From positions 792,319 to 856,318 of the forward strand of contig JADKDK010000004.1 in the NCBI GenBank assembly GCA_016718385.1: a stretch of 64,000 nt of DNA, read 5' to 3'. Below, one piece after another: positions 32,640 to 40,334 of this stretch (positions are counted from its first letter, which is position 1; each line of letters opens with the position of its first letter). The notes under the pieces are model-generated. The model saw only the letters and a list, made by a program, of their open reading frames with translations, ran no database searches and was not told where the DNA came from. This DNA comes from Gammaproteobacteria bacterium. GTDB taxonomy: Bacteria; Pseudomonadota; Gammaproteobacteria; Pseudomonadales; UBA5518. A program made the position numbers and the translations under genes.

Positions 32640-33506
32640 ATGAGAGACCTGAACTACCAATTGAAACAGTTGTGCAAACGCAATCGCGATGGCAGTTACA
32701 GTACGCAAGCCAATCGCGCGCGCATACTTAACCAGATTGCCAATCAACTGCAGGAGATGGGGTATCGGCGCATGACCACCCGATCCCTGAAGCCGAAGCA
32801 CGTGGACGCCCTGGTGAAACGCTGGCTCAGCGAGGGCATGGCGGCCGGTACCATCAAAAACCGTATGAATTGCCTGCGCTGGTGGGCCGCCAAGGTGGAT
32901 AGGCGCAATGTTATCGCCCGATCGAATGAGTTCTACGGCATTCCCGATCGGCAGTTCGTCAGTCAACACTCCAAGGCGGTGGTTGTCGGTAACGATGCGT
33001 TGAGCAGCGTTAAAGATGAGCATGTGCGAATGACTCTGGAGTTACAGCGCGCCTTCGGATTGCGCAGGGAGGAGGCAATCAAATTTATCCCAGCTTATGC
33101 CGACCAGGGTGATCACGTTCGCCTGAAAGCCAGCTGGACGAAAGGGGGCAAGACGCGGATCGTGCCGGTGCTAACTCAGGAACAGCGTGCCGTCTTGAAT
33201 CGTGCCCACCGACTGGTGGGATCTGGTTCCCTGATTCCACCGCAGAAAACCTACATCCAACAGTTGCGGACCTACGAACGTCATACCACTCAGGCAGGTT
33301 TATCGAAACTGCATGGCCTGCGCCATGCGTATGCCCAGTCACGCTATCAGGCGTTGACGGGTTGGGCCTGTCCTGCGGCGGGTGGACCGGTCGCAAACAG
33401 TTTAAGCATTGAGCAACGACAACAGGACCATCAGGCACGACTCACCATCAGTCGTGAATTGGGCCACGTCCGAGAACAAATCAGCGCAGTCTACTTAGGC
33501 AGATAA
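32640..33506 (+). CDS. Second tyrosine recombinase (Integrase_1-type)
   Basis: A 288-residue recombinase of the integrase-domain family often carried inside PFGI-1 ICEs. An N-terminal SAM-like part (RILNQIANQLQEMGYRRMTT, MAAGTIKNRMNCLRWWAAKV) precedes a catalytic domain with R in AFGLRREEA (about 140), a lysine turn WTKGGKTRIVP, H-x-x-R in LHGLRHAYA (about 224), H in ELGHVREQI (about 274) and the terminal tyrosine in SAVYLGR (about 284). All catalytic residues are present. Its target is unknown; it is far from the element end, so it may act on an internal site or multimers. Confidence 0.82.
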   Translation: MRDLNYQLKQLCKRNRDGSYSTQANRARILNQIANQLQEMGYRRMTTRSLKPKHVDALVKRWLSEGMAAGTIKNRMNCLRWWAAKVDRRNVIARSNEFYGIPDRQFVSQHSKAVVVGNDALSSVKDEHVRMTLELQRAFGLRREEAIKFIPAYADQGDHVRLKASWTKGGKTRIVPVLTQEQRAVLNRAHRLVGSGSLIPPQKTYIQQLRTYERHTTQAGLSKLHGLRHAYAQSRYQALTGWACPAAGGPVANSLSIEQRQQDHQARLTISRELGHVREQISAVYLGR

Positions 33507-33650
33507 GCGGTCTACAGAAAGGAGGTATCCGGATTATCTGGTTGATTCCGTCATAGGGAGTGGAGCGTCCAGACAGATCCCTCATCGGAAGATCTGGTCG
33601 AACCAAAAAATCAGTAGTGTATATTGCAAGTTAGTAGTAAGCTCTACAGA

Positions 33651-34580
33651 ATGTCATGGTTGCTGTTAGTACTCTCTCTCCCCACTGCAAACGCCACGGT
33701 GCGTATGCGGGCTTGGCGCTCCATCAAGGCGTTGGGGGCGGCTTCGCTCCGCGACGGCGTCTATCTGCTGCCTGCCCAACCTGATCATTTCGAGAAGTTG
33801 GGGGTAATTGCCAGCGACGTCCGTGAGGCCGGGGGAGTCGCACACGTGCTGCCCACCGACTGCCCGGAAGCCGGTGAGTTCTCTGCACTGTTCGATCGTT
33901 CGGAAGACTATGAGGTGTTGCTCTCGGCAATTACAGAACTACGGGGCAGGCTTTCGCCAGAATCCGCATTGGAGGTCATGAAGGAAACGCGCAAACTGCG
34001 CAAACGCTTTACACGATTGTCACAGATAGACTTTTTTCCCGGAGCTGCAGTTGATCGGACCGATACGGCCCTGCAGCAGCTGGAAACCGACGCCAACAGG
34101 GTTCTGTCGCCTGATGAACCGCAGCCTGCACTGGGCGCGATCCGGCATCTTGATCGTGCCGATTACCAAGGCAGGCTGTGGGCGACGAGGCAGCGCCCCT
34201 GGGTGGATCGCCTGGCCAGCGCCTGGCTGATTGGCCGTTTTATCGATTTGTCCGCGCGCTTTCTGTGGCTGGCTTCGCCGGACGACTGCCCCGATGAGGC
34301 GCTGGGATTCGATTTCGATGGGGCAACCTTCACCCACGTGGCTGAAAAAGTCACCTTCGAGACCCTGCTGGCAAGCTTCGATCTACACCAACCTGCTCTG
34401 CAACGGATAGGAGAAATGGTGCACTACCTTGATGTGGGCGGCCATCAGCCACCGGAGGCCTCCGGGGTTGAGTGCGTCTTGATGGGCCTGCGTGAAACCC
34501 ACACCGATGATGACCAACTATTGCTGGCCGCCAATCAGGTTTTCGACAGCCTGCACGCAACGTACACAAAGGGGAAATAA
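33651..34580 (+). CDS. chrB: ChrB chromate-sensing/resistance protein
   Basis: A 309-residue ChrB-like protein. The N-terminal WLLLVLSLPTANATVRMRAWR and DGVYLLPAQ are the conserved ChrB start, which fixes ATG 33651 rather than the upstream TTG. The C-terminal part has RPWVDRLASAWLIGRFID and FDGATFTHVAEKVTFETLL. ChrB regulates chrA in response to chromate. It is separated from chrA by three bases. The spacer before it contains TATATT-type -10 sequences near 33619. Confidence 0.87.
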   Translation: MSWLLLVLSLPTANATVRMRAWRSIKALGAASLRDGVYLLPAQPDHFEKLGVIASDVREAGGVAHVLPTDCPEAGEFSALFDRSEDYEVLLSAITELRGRLSPESALEVMKETRKLRKRFTRLSQIDFFPGAAVDRTDTALQQLETDANRVLSPDEPQPALGAIRHLDRADYQGRLWATRQRPWVDRLASAWLIGRFIDLSARFLWLASPDDCPDEALGFDFDGATFTHVAEKVTFETLLASFDLHQPALQRIGEMVHYLDVGGHQPPEASGVECVLMGLRETHTDDDQLLLAANQVFDSLHATYTKGK

Positions 34581-34583
34581 AGC

Positions 34584-36041
34584 ATGCAGGAGCCTTCATA
34601 CCCGAAATCGCCTCCGGGCAATGGAACCCACCAAATCAACGAGCAAACGGCAGGCGGAACAATCAACGAATTCGGCCACCATATTTCGTTCGGGGAGGCC
34701 GTGCGCGTCTGGCTGCGGATCGCGATCCTGAGTTTCGGCGGTCCCGCCGGTCAGATCGCGGTGATGCACCGCATCCTGGTGGACGAAAAGCGCTGGGTCA
34801 GTGAAAACCGGTTCCTGCACGCTCTGAATTACTGCATGGTGCTGCCCGGTCCGGAAGCCCAGCAACTGGCCACCTACATCGGCTGGCTGCGGCATGGCGT
34901 CAAGGGTGGACTCGTGGCGGGCGGTCTATTTGTGCTGCCGGGCTTTTTGAGCATCCTGGTGTTGAGTGTGCTCTATGCCGGCTTCCAGGACGCGACCCTG
35001 GTGCAGGCGCTGTTTTTTGGGATCAAGGCGGCTGTGCTGGCGATCGTGATTCAGGCGGTCATCCGTATCGGCAAACGCGCCCTCAAAAATGCCTATATGT
35101 ACGCACTGGCCGCCACCGCTTTTATCGCGATCTTCTTTTTTGCCGTACCGTTTCCGGTGGTGATCCTGACTGCAGGGCTCATCGGTCTGCTGGGACGGCA
35201 TCTGGACCCGGATCGTTTCGTGGTCATCAAGGGGCACGATACGCCCGAGGACGCCGGACGGGCAATCGACGCCATGATGAATGGCGGCGCGGCACACCAT
35301 ACCCAAGCAACACGCAAACGGGCATTCAAGGTACTCGCCATCTGGCTGCCGCTGTGGTTCACACCACTCGTCGTTCTGGCTATGGCGCTGGGCTATGACA
35401 ATGTCTTCACCCAAATCGGGCTTTTCTTCAGCAAGCTGGCGGTCGTCACCTTCGGTGGTGCTTACTCAGTATTGGCTTACATGGCTCAGGAGGCAGTGCA
35501 GAATTACGGCTGGCTGGCGCCAGGCGAAATGCTGGATGGCCTGGGCATGGCGGAAACCACGCCCGGCCCGCTGATCCAGGTGGTGCAATACGTGGGTTTT
35601 ATGGGCGCCTTCCGGGATTCCGGATCGCTTGATCCCTTCACGGCGGGTATTCTTGCATCGGTTCTGGCGACCTGGGTCACTTTCGTTCCCTGCTTTTTAT
35701 GGATCTTCCTGGGGGCGCCTTACGTGGAAACGCTGCGCGGGAATCAGGCGGTAAGCGCGGCCTTGTCTGCGGTGACTGCCGCCGTCGTGGGCGCCATGTT
35801 GAATCTCGCCATCTGGTTCGCAGTGCACGTCGCCTTTGGCGAGGTGGACACTATCCGGGCCTTTGGCATGCAGTGGCTGGTGCCGACTTGGGGCAGCATT
35901 CAGATTGCCAGTGTCGTGTTGGCGCTGGGCGCCTTTATCGCCATACTGCGTTTCAAGGTGGGCATGTTGCCGGTGATTTTCGTCAGCGCACTGCTGGGTA
36001 TTGCTTACTACCTGCTATTCGGAGGAGCTCCGGTACTGTGA
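34584..36041 (+). CDS. chrA: Chromate efflux transporter ChrA
   Basis: A 485-residue transporter of the CHR superfamily, long (two-domain) form. The N-terminal half has LSFGGPAGQIAVMHR and NYCMVLPGPEAQQLATYIGW; the second half repeats these as VVTFGGAYSVLAYMAQEAV and LDGLGMAETTPGPLIQVVQY. About ten membrane helices are visible. It exports chromate across the inner membrane. A GGGGAAAT ribosome binding site lies before ATG 34584. It follows chrB and precedes a DUF1259 gene. Confidence 0.93.
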   Translation: MQEPSYPKSPPGNGTHQINEQTAGGTINEFGHHISFGEAVRVWLRIAILSFGGPAGQIAVMHRILVDEKRWVSENRFLHALNYCMVLPGPEAQQLATYIGWLRHGVKGGLVAGGLFVLPGFLSILVLSVLYAGFQDATLVQALFFGIKAAVLAIVIQAVIRIGKRALKNAYMYALAATAFIAIFFFAVPFPVVILTAGLIGLLGRHLDPDRFVVIKGHDTPEDAGRAIDAMMNGGAAHHTQATRKRAFKVLAIWLPLWFTPLVVLAMALGYDNVFTQIGLFFSKLAVVTFGGAYSVLAYMAQEAVQNYGWLAPGEMLDGLGMAETTPGPLIQVVQYVGFMGAFRDSGSLDPFTAGILASVLATWVTFVPCFLWIFLGAPYVETLRGNQAVSAALSAVTAAVVGAMLNLAIWFAVHVAFGEVDTIRAFGMQWLVPTWGSIQIASVVLALGAFIAILRFKVGMLPVIFVSALLGIAYYLLFGGAPVL

Positions 36042-36136
36042 GAGGCTAGTCGAGGAGGTCAGTATCCGGCTCGTCACTATGAACCACGAACAATTTGGAC
36101 GCCCGCCAAATTGAAATTCAACAATGGAGGATAGCC

Positions 36137-37057
36137 ATGAAAACCCAACCATTTAAGATACTCATCATCGCATACGCCCTACTCGTGCAGACGCCAATGG
36201 TCATCGCAGATGCGCCCAGCGGTCTCAATTCTGATGTTATTGGTAAGGCTATGGATACACCGGCGACGGTTAAACCGGACGGTGTCGTACGCGTCGGTTG
36301 GCAACGCGACGATGTGCCGGTCATGGTAGACGGGGTGAGGCTCCCGACGCCAGCAGGTTTGGGCAGTTGGGCCGCCTTCAAGGCAATGCCGGACGGCGGC
36401 GTGATGCTGATGGGAGACACGGTGGTGTTTGAGGATGAAATTACCCCGGCGATGGATGCTGCTTTCGCCCATGGCCTCGAAATCACCGCCCTGCACAACC
36501 ATTTCGTGTTCGACCGCCCGCCCGTTTATTTTATGCACATCGGTGGCCACGGGCAGAGTACCGAAAAGCTTGCTCAAGGCGTCAAAGCCATGTGGGACGC
36601 CATCAAGGCGGTGCGCAAGGAGCACCCTACCCCGGCGAAGCGTTTTCCCGGAAATGCGCCCGAAATCACTGGGGAATATGACGCCGAGTCACTGGAAACC
36701 ATTTTGGGTGCCGAAGGCAGTCTCAATGGTCAGGTACTGAAATTTACTTTTGGACGCAGCGCCACCATGCACGACACTGAATTTGGCGCATCAATGGGGC
36801 TATCGACCTGGGCAGCCTTCTCTGGGAATGAGGACCATGCGGTTGTCGACGGGGATTTCGCCATGACCGCTGAAGAAGTTCAGACGGTGATGCATGCCCT
36901 GCGCCGCGCCGGCATCCATATCGTCGCCCTGCATAACCACATGGTGGGCGAGACGCCGCCCTATTATTTTCTGCACTACTGGGGCAATGGCGATCCTGAA
37001 GTACTGGCGCGGGGGATTCGCTCTGCGTTGGACGCCCAGAAAAAGATCCGGCACTAG
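36137..37057 (+). CDS. Exported DUF1259 (LppY/LpqO-like) protein of the chromate operon
   Basis: A 306-residue secreted protein with a Sec signal (KILIIAYALLVQTPMVIADA). It consists of two DUF1259 repeats: ALHNHFVFDRPPVYFMHIGG near residue 120 and ALHNHMVGETPPYYFLHYWG near 270, each with H-N-H and F-x-H metal-like histidines. ChrL-type LppY/LpqO proteins accompany chrA in some chromate operons (Arthrobacter). TGGAGGA precedes ATG 36137. Likely periplasmic; possibly metal-binding, but its activity is unknown. Confidence 0.8.
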   Translation: MKTQPFKILIIAYALLVQTPMVIADAPSGLNSDVIGKAMDTPATVKPDGVVRVGWQRDDVPVMVDGVRLPTPAGLGSWAAFKAMPDGGVMLMGDTVVFEDEITPAMDAAFAHGLEITALHNHFVFDRPPVYFMHIGGHGQSTEKLAQGVKAMWDAIKAVRKEHPTPAKRFPGNAPEITGEYDAESLETILGAEGSLNGQVLKFTFGRSATMHDTEFGASMGLSTWAAFSGNEDHAVVDGDFAMTAEEVQTVMHALRRAGIHIVALHNHMVGETPPYYFLHYWGNGDPEVLARGIRSALDAQKKIRH

Positions 37058-37303
37058 CCATTGATGAGGCATAACGTCGATTTCCGAATGTCGAAGCTAC
37101 CTGATAATTTTCTTCGACTTTCCGAATATTGTGCAAATAGTACCCGGGAGATGGACGGCTGCCTCCGTTTCCAAGTGTAGCCCACCGAGCCCACCGCCTG
37201 TGAGAAATGCGATATTCAGGTTCGGTTCGCGCGATTCGGCAAGCGTGATGTCCCCTATCGTGATCTGCCCATCCATGCAAGCGGGTGAAATGGTTGAATA
37301 GAT

Positions 37304-37510
37304 TTGACCATCCTGGAGAGTCAGAACGAAGTCTGGAACGATCAGATTAGGGCCGTCGGCTACTGGCGAGAAGTGAGCATAACCTTACCTCGACAGGCAC
37401 CCGCCACCAACGCCTTCACGGAGTCTATCAGCCGCCTGACCAAGGTGATCGAAAGGGTTCAATTCAGAGACGGATTGGAAGTGAGTGACGACAGAAAGGC
37501 CGCCGTCTGA
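37304..37510 (+). pseudogene. ISL3-like transposase C-terminal remnant
   Basis: A 68-codon frame whose end, ATNAFTESISRLTKVIERV, resembles the conserved TNAYTESLN-LIRV-NR block near the C-terminus of one ISL3 transposase branch, preceded by a W-x-D-x-I segment. Nothing of the catalytic domain remains. It lies in the otherwise gene-poor gap 37058-37675 between the chromate operon and the transfer genes, so it probably marks a past insertion that brought the chr genes. Apart from it I see no gene or clear terminator in that gap. Confidence 0.5.
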
Positions 37511-37675
37511 TACTTCAGCCATACGCCAGATTTGATGATAGCTCGTAAAGGCTCCCAATCAACCATTAAATCCGATTACCCCAAAAAAGTACGACACTCC
37601 CCGAGTGGATTAACCATTCACGCCAGAAGCTCACTTGGCGATCATGATGCCATTCATCACGATCGAGGCCAAAAC

Positions 37676-38170
37676 ATGTCTTCGTTTAAACATCACGGAA
37701 TCCCTCGTCTCCTAACGATACTGGTGTGCTGTTCTGGTGCTGCCGTCGGGAGCCATTCGGTAGTGGCGGCAGACCAGCCCGTCACAACGATAACCACGCT
37801 GATACAAACGGGTCGCTATTCAGTGATGGCCGCTCAGCCGACCACCGGGCAGCGGGATCTGTTATCGGTGACGAGAGCGATCACGATTCCAGGCGACATC
37901 GAAAGTGTGGGGGAGGCTTTCCACTGGATGTTGCGAGATTCCGGCTATCGCCTGGCGGCCGATGCTGTGCTGTCGGAGGAGGCGAAAGCCATGCTGGCGC
38001 TGCCACTGCCAGCGGTGCATCGCCGCTTTGAGCCCATGCCACTTCAAACCGTGATGGGACTTATGATCGGTCCTGCTTTTCATCTCATCCAGGATCCCGT
38101 TCACCGCCTCATTGCGTTCGAGCGTTGCGTGGATATTTCTTCCCCCAATGTGACGGGAGGTGCGCAGTAA
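37676..38170 (+). CDS. PilL N-terminal domain protein (TIGR03748-like)
   Basis: A 164-residue exported protein. After a signal region (LLTILVCCSGAAVGSHSVVAA) comes the PilL_N domain: YSVMAAQPTTGQRDLLSVTRAITIPGDIESVGEAFHWMLRDSGYRLA and MGLMIGPAFHLIQDPVHRLIAF, in separate blocks. It is the first gene of the transfer operon in PFGI-1-type ICEs and resembles the secretin-side domain of type IVb pili, but the rest of a pilus operon is not present here. ATG 37676 is chosen because the signal peptide begins there. Confidence 0.78.
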   Translation: MSSFKHHGIPRLLTILVCCSGAAVGSHSVVAADQPVTTITTLIQTGRYSVMAAQPTTGQRDLLSVTRAITIPGDIESVGEAFHWMLRDSGYRLAADAVLSEEAKAMLALPLPAVHRRFEPMPLQTVMGLMIGPAFHLIQDPVHRLIAFERCVDISSPNVTGGAQ

Positions 38171-38397
38171 TGGAGGCCTTCGTCATTGCTATCGTTTTTG
38201 TTACCGCATGGTTTTTGGGTGCTGAGTCCAGGCAAGTTGATCCGGAACCGCGTGCTGAAAGTGAGGCGGTTTCGATCGGCGATCAGATAGACGATCGGGA
38301 ATGCTCCGTGCGTATTTGTGATCAGGAGTATCAGCTGATCATTCAGCGCGATCTGACCGTGCCCGTTGATCAACAGGTCAATGAAGATGACCATTGA
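38170..38397 (+). CDS. Small membrane-anchored protein of unknown function
   Basis: A 75-residue protein not recognised as a named family. Residues 1-18 (MEAFVIAIVFVTAWFLGA) are a membrane helix; the rest is acidic and ends in a beta-like ECSVRICDQEYQLIIQRDLT. Its ATG shares a base with the PilL stop and its end overlaps the next gene, so it is translated within the transfer operon. Probably an envelope component of the conjugation apparatus. Confidence 0.6.
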   Translation: MEAFVIAIVFVTAWFLGAESRQVDPEPRAESEAVSIGDQIDDRECSVRICDQEYQLIIQRDLTVPVDQQVNEDDH

Positions 38398-39205
38398 GCA
38401 TCGCATGAGAAAACCTGCCATCGCATTAGTCGGGTTCTGTCTTTTCATCACGTTGCCCGTGAACGCGGATACTCAACAGGCAGCCGAGTCACAACCTTCG
38501 AACACTCTGGCGATCGAGCAATCTGCGACAGAACGTATCGATTCTCAGACGTTTCGTGCTGACTCGTGGGGATTAGATGAATCGGAATGGCAGCGTTACC
38601 AATCTTTGCTGCAAGGTATCCGGGGCAGCGTGAGTCCTGCGACCTTGTCACCCCTCGAAGTGCTTGGCATCCACGCCCGTAGTGCCGATGAACGTCGGCG
38701 CTACGCTGAACAGTGGGCAGTGATGATGCGTGACGATGCCGAACGCATTCTGGCGTTTCAGCGGGCCTACGACGACGCCCAACGGCGCTTGTTCCCCAAC
38801 GGTTTATTGATCGACCCCAGTGTTGTAGCGTCCACCAAGCCGGATCAAGGTCTGGCTGGAAAATTCGTGTGGCAATCGTCTGACCGGGTGTTGTTCTTTA
38901 CCGATACCCAATGCCCGACCTGCGATGCGGTGCTGGAGCGATTGGTTAGCCAGATCAAACAGTTCTCCGGCATCGATCTGTACCTGATCGATGTGTTTGC
39001 CGGTGAGGAATCCCGCATACGTGACTGGGCGGCCTCGAAACAGATCGATCCCCAATGGGTGAGTGAGCACAAGATTACCCTGAACATCGACGCCGGTGCG
39101 CTAGGTAAGGTCTCCGCACACACGGGTCTGCAAGGACAAGATTTGCCCGTATTGATACTGCGGCGGGATGATCGCTTGATGCCCTTGCCGGTATCACGAT
39201 TCTAG
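38387..39205 (+). CDS. TIGR03759 (PFL_4693) ICE protein, thioredoxin-like
   Basis: A 272-residue exported protein. After a signal peptide there is a WGLDESEWQRYQSLLQGIRG block with LSPLEVLGIHARSADERRRYAE, typical of TIGR03759, and then a thioredoxin-like domain with CPTC in LFFTDTQCPTCDAVLERL near residue 183. It may handle disulfides in the periplasmic part of the conjugation machine; the C-x-x-C is seen, the role is inferred. ATG 38387 overlaps the previous gene; ATG 38405 is the alternative. Confidence 0.83.
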   Translation: MTIEHRMRKPAIALVGFCLFITLPVNADTQQAAESQPSNTLAIEQSATERIDSQTFRADSWGLDESEWQRYQSLLQGIRGSVSPATLSPLEVLGIHARSADERRRYAEQWAVMMRDDAERILAFQRAYDDAQRRLFPNGLLIDPSVVASTKPDQGLAGKFVWQSSDRVLFFTDTQCPTCDAVLERLVSQIKQFSGIDLYLIDVFAGEESRIRDWAASKQIDPQWVSEHKITLNIDAGALGKVSAHTGLQGQDLPVLILRRDDRLMPLPVSRF

Positions 39206-39217
39206 CGGGCGCCGGTC

Positions 39218-39778
39218 ATGGGGAGTTGGCCGATCATACCTTGTGTCATCGGTTTGCTGTGGTGGTCGACGGCCGCGCAGTCGCAATCCGTGCCAGTGGG
39301 GTATCAGCAAGTCGCGAGCGAATACGGCCTGCCTCCTGGTCTGCTCTACGCGGTGGCCTTGACCGAGAGCGGACAAAGCTCGCTCAGCGGTGGACAGTTC
39401 CGCCCCTGGCCGTGGGCGCTCAATATTGATGGGGAAGGGCACTATTTCCCGTCGCGTCAGATGGCATGGCAGGCCCTGCAGGCGGTGTTGACGCAAACGA
39501 AAACCTCGGTGGATATCGGGCTGATGCAAATCAGTTGGCGTTACCACCGTTCAGTCCTTGGCTCGTCCTGGCAAGCGCTGGATCCCTACCACAACCTGCG
39601 TGTGGCCGCCGCGATCCTGCGCGACTGCTTCGTCGAACACAGCCACTGGATTCAAAGCGCCGGCTGCTATCACGCACCCAACGATCCTGCCCGAGCTGAT
39701 CGATACGGTCAGCGGGTCAAGGCGCACTTGATGCGGTTGACCGATACACCACAAGAGGTTCGCTTTGAGAATCCGTAA
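39218..39778 (+). CDS. Lytic transglycosylase of the transfer operon
   Basis: A 186-residue exported SLT-like lytic transglycosylase. The catalytic glutamate is in LLYAVALTESGQSS near residue 50, followed by IGLMQISWRYHRS and YHNLRVAAAILRDC, the goose-lysozyme-like active-site motifs. It opens the peptidoglycan so the conjugation channel can be built. Its 3' end overlaps the TTG start of the next gene by 14 bases. Confidence 0.87.
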   Translation: MGSWPIIPCVIGLLWWSTAAQSQSVPVGYQQVASEYGLPPGLLYAVALTESGQSSLSGGQFRPWPWALNIDGEGHYFPSRQMAWQALQAVLTQTKTSVDIGLMQISWRYHRSVLGSSWQALDPYHNLRVAAAILRDCFVEHSHWIQSAGCYHAPNDPARADRYGQRVKAHLMRLTDTPQEVRFENP

Positions 39779-40334
39779 ACAACTATCGTTGTCAGTCCTC
39801 GTGCTCGGGTTGGTCATGAACTCTTCCGCATTGGCTGAGCTGGCGGTGATTTATGACAGTGGCCAGACCCGGCCCTTAGCGCCGTTACTCAGCCCACTTT
39901 TGTCAAAGAAGGCTCAATCGACCGCCCCGGCTGAATCGAGCGACCAGAATCTATCTTCAAAGTCCTTGCTCGGTCCGGCGACTCTCAGCAATTTATTGCC
40001 CATACGGTCACCCGGACTGGCGGTTGGCGATACCGCCGATAGCCAACTGAATCCCGAAGCCCTGGCGCGTTTGGCGCAAGGGAATCCACTCCCCTTCTTT
40101 CTCATCGGCTCGGATGCGTTGTCAGTGCAATGGCTGGCGACTCACCACGACACTCTCAAAGCCCTGGGTGCGGTGGGCATGTTGGTACAAGCCGATACCG
40201 AGGCGGATGTTCGACGGGTTGCTGAAGTGGCGCAGGACTTATCCATCACTCTGGGGTCCGGGAGTGATCTGGCCGCCGCACTGGGTATTCACCATTACCC
40301 GGTATTGATTACCCGTGATGGCATCCGGCAATGA
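39765..40334 (+). CDS. TIGR03765 (PFL_4695) ICE protein
   Basis: A 189-residue exported protein. It begins with TTG at 39765, with AGAGG seven bases upstream, and a signal peptide (LSVLVLGLVMNSSALA). The C-terminal FFLIGSDALSVQWLATHHDTLKALGAVGMLVQ and LGIHHYPVLITRDGIRQ blocks identify TIGR03765, whose C-terminal half looks thioredoxin-like without a C-x-x-C pair. Role in conjugation unknown. It overlaps the TraD start by four bases. Confidence 0.83.
   Translation: MRIRKQLSLSVLVLGLVMNSSALAELAVIYDSGQTRPLAPLLSPLLSKKAQSTAPAESSDQNLSSKSLLGPATLSNLLPIRSPGLAVGDTADSQLNPEALARLAQGNPLPFFLIGSDALSVQWLATHHDTLKALGAVGMLVQADTEADVRRVAEVAQDLSITLGSGSDLAAALGIHHYPVLITRDGIRQ

Noticed and set aside
32434..32643. GTG frame of 69 codons with AAGGAGG before it, ending in ATGA overlap with the recombinase
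   Set aside because: The ribosome binding site touches the start, the protein has no plausible features, and the DNA is a chain of hairpins, so a leader RNA fits better.
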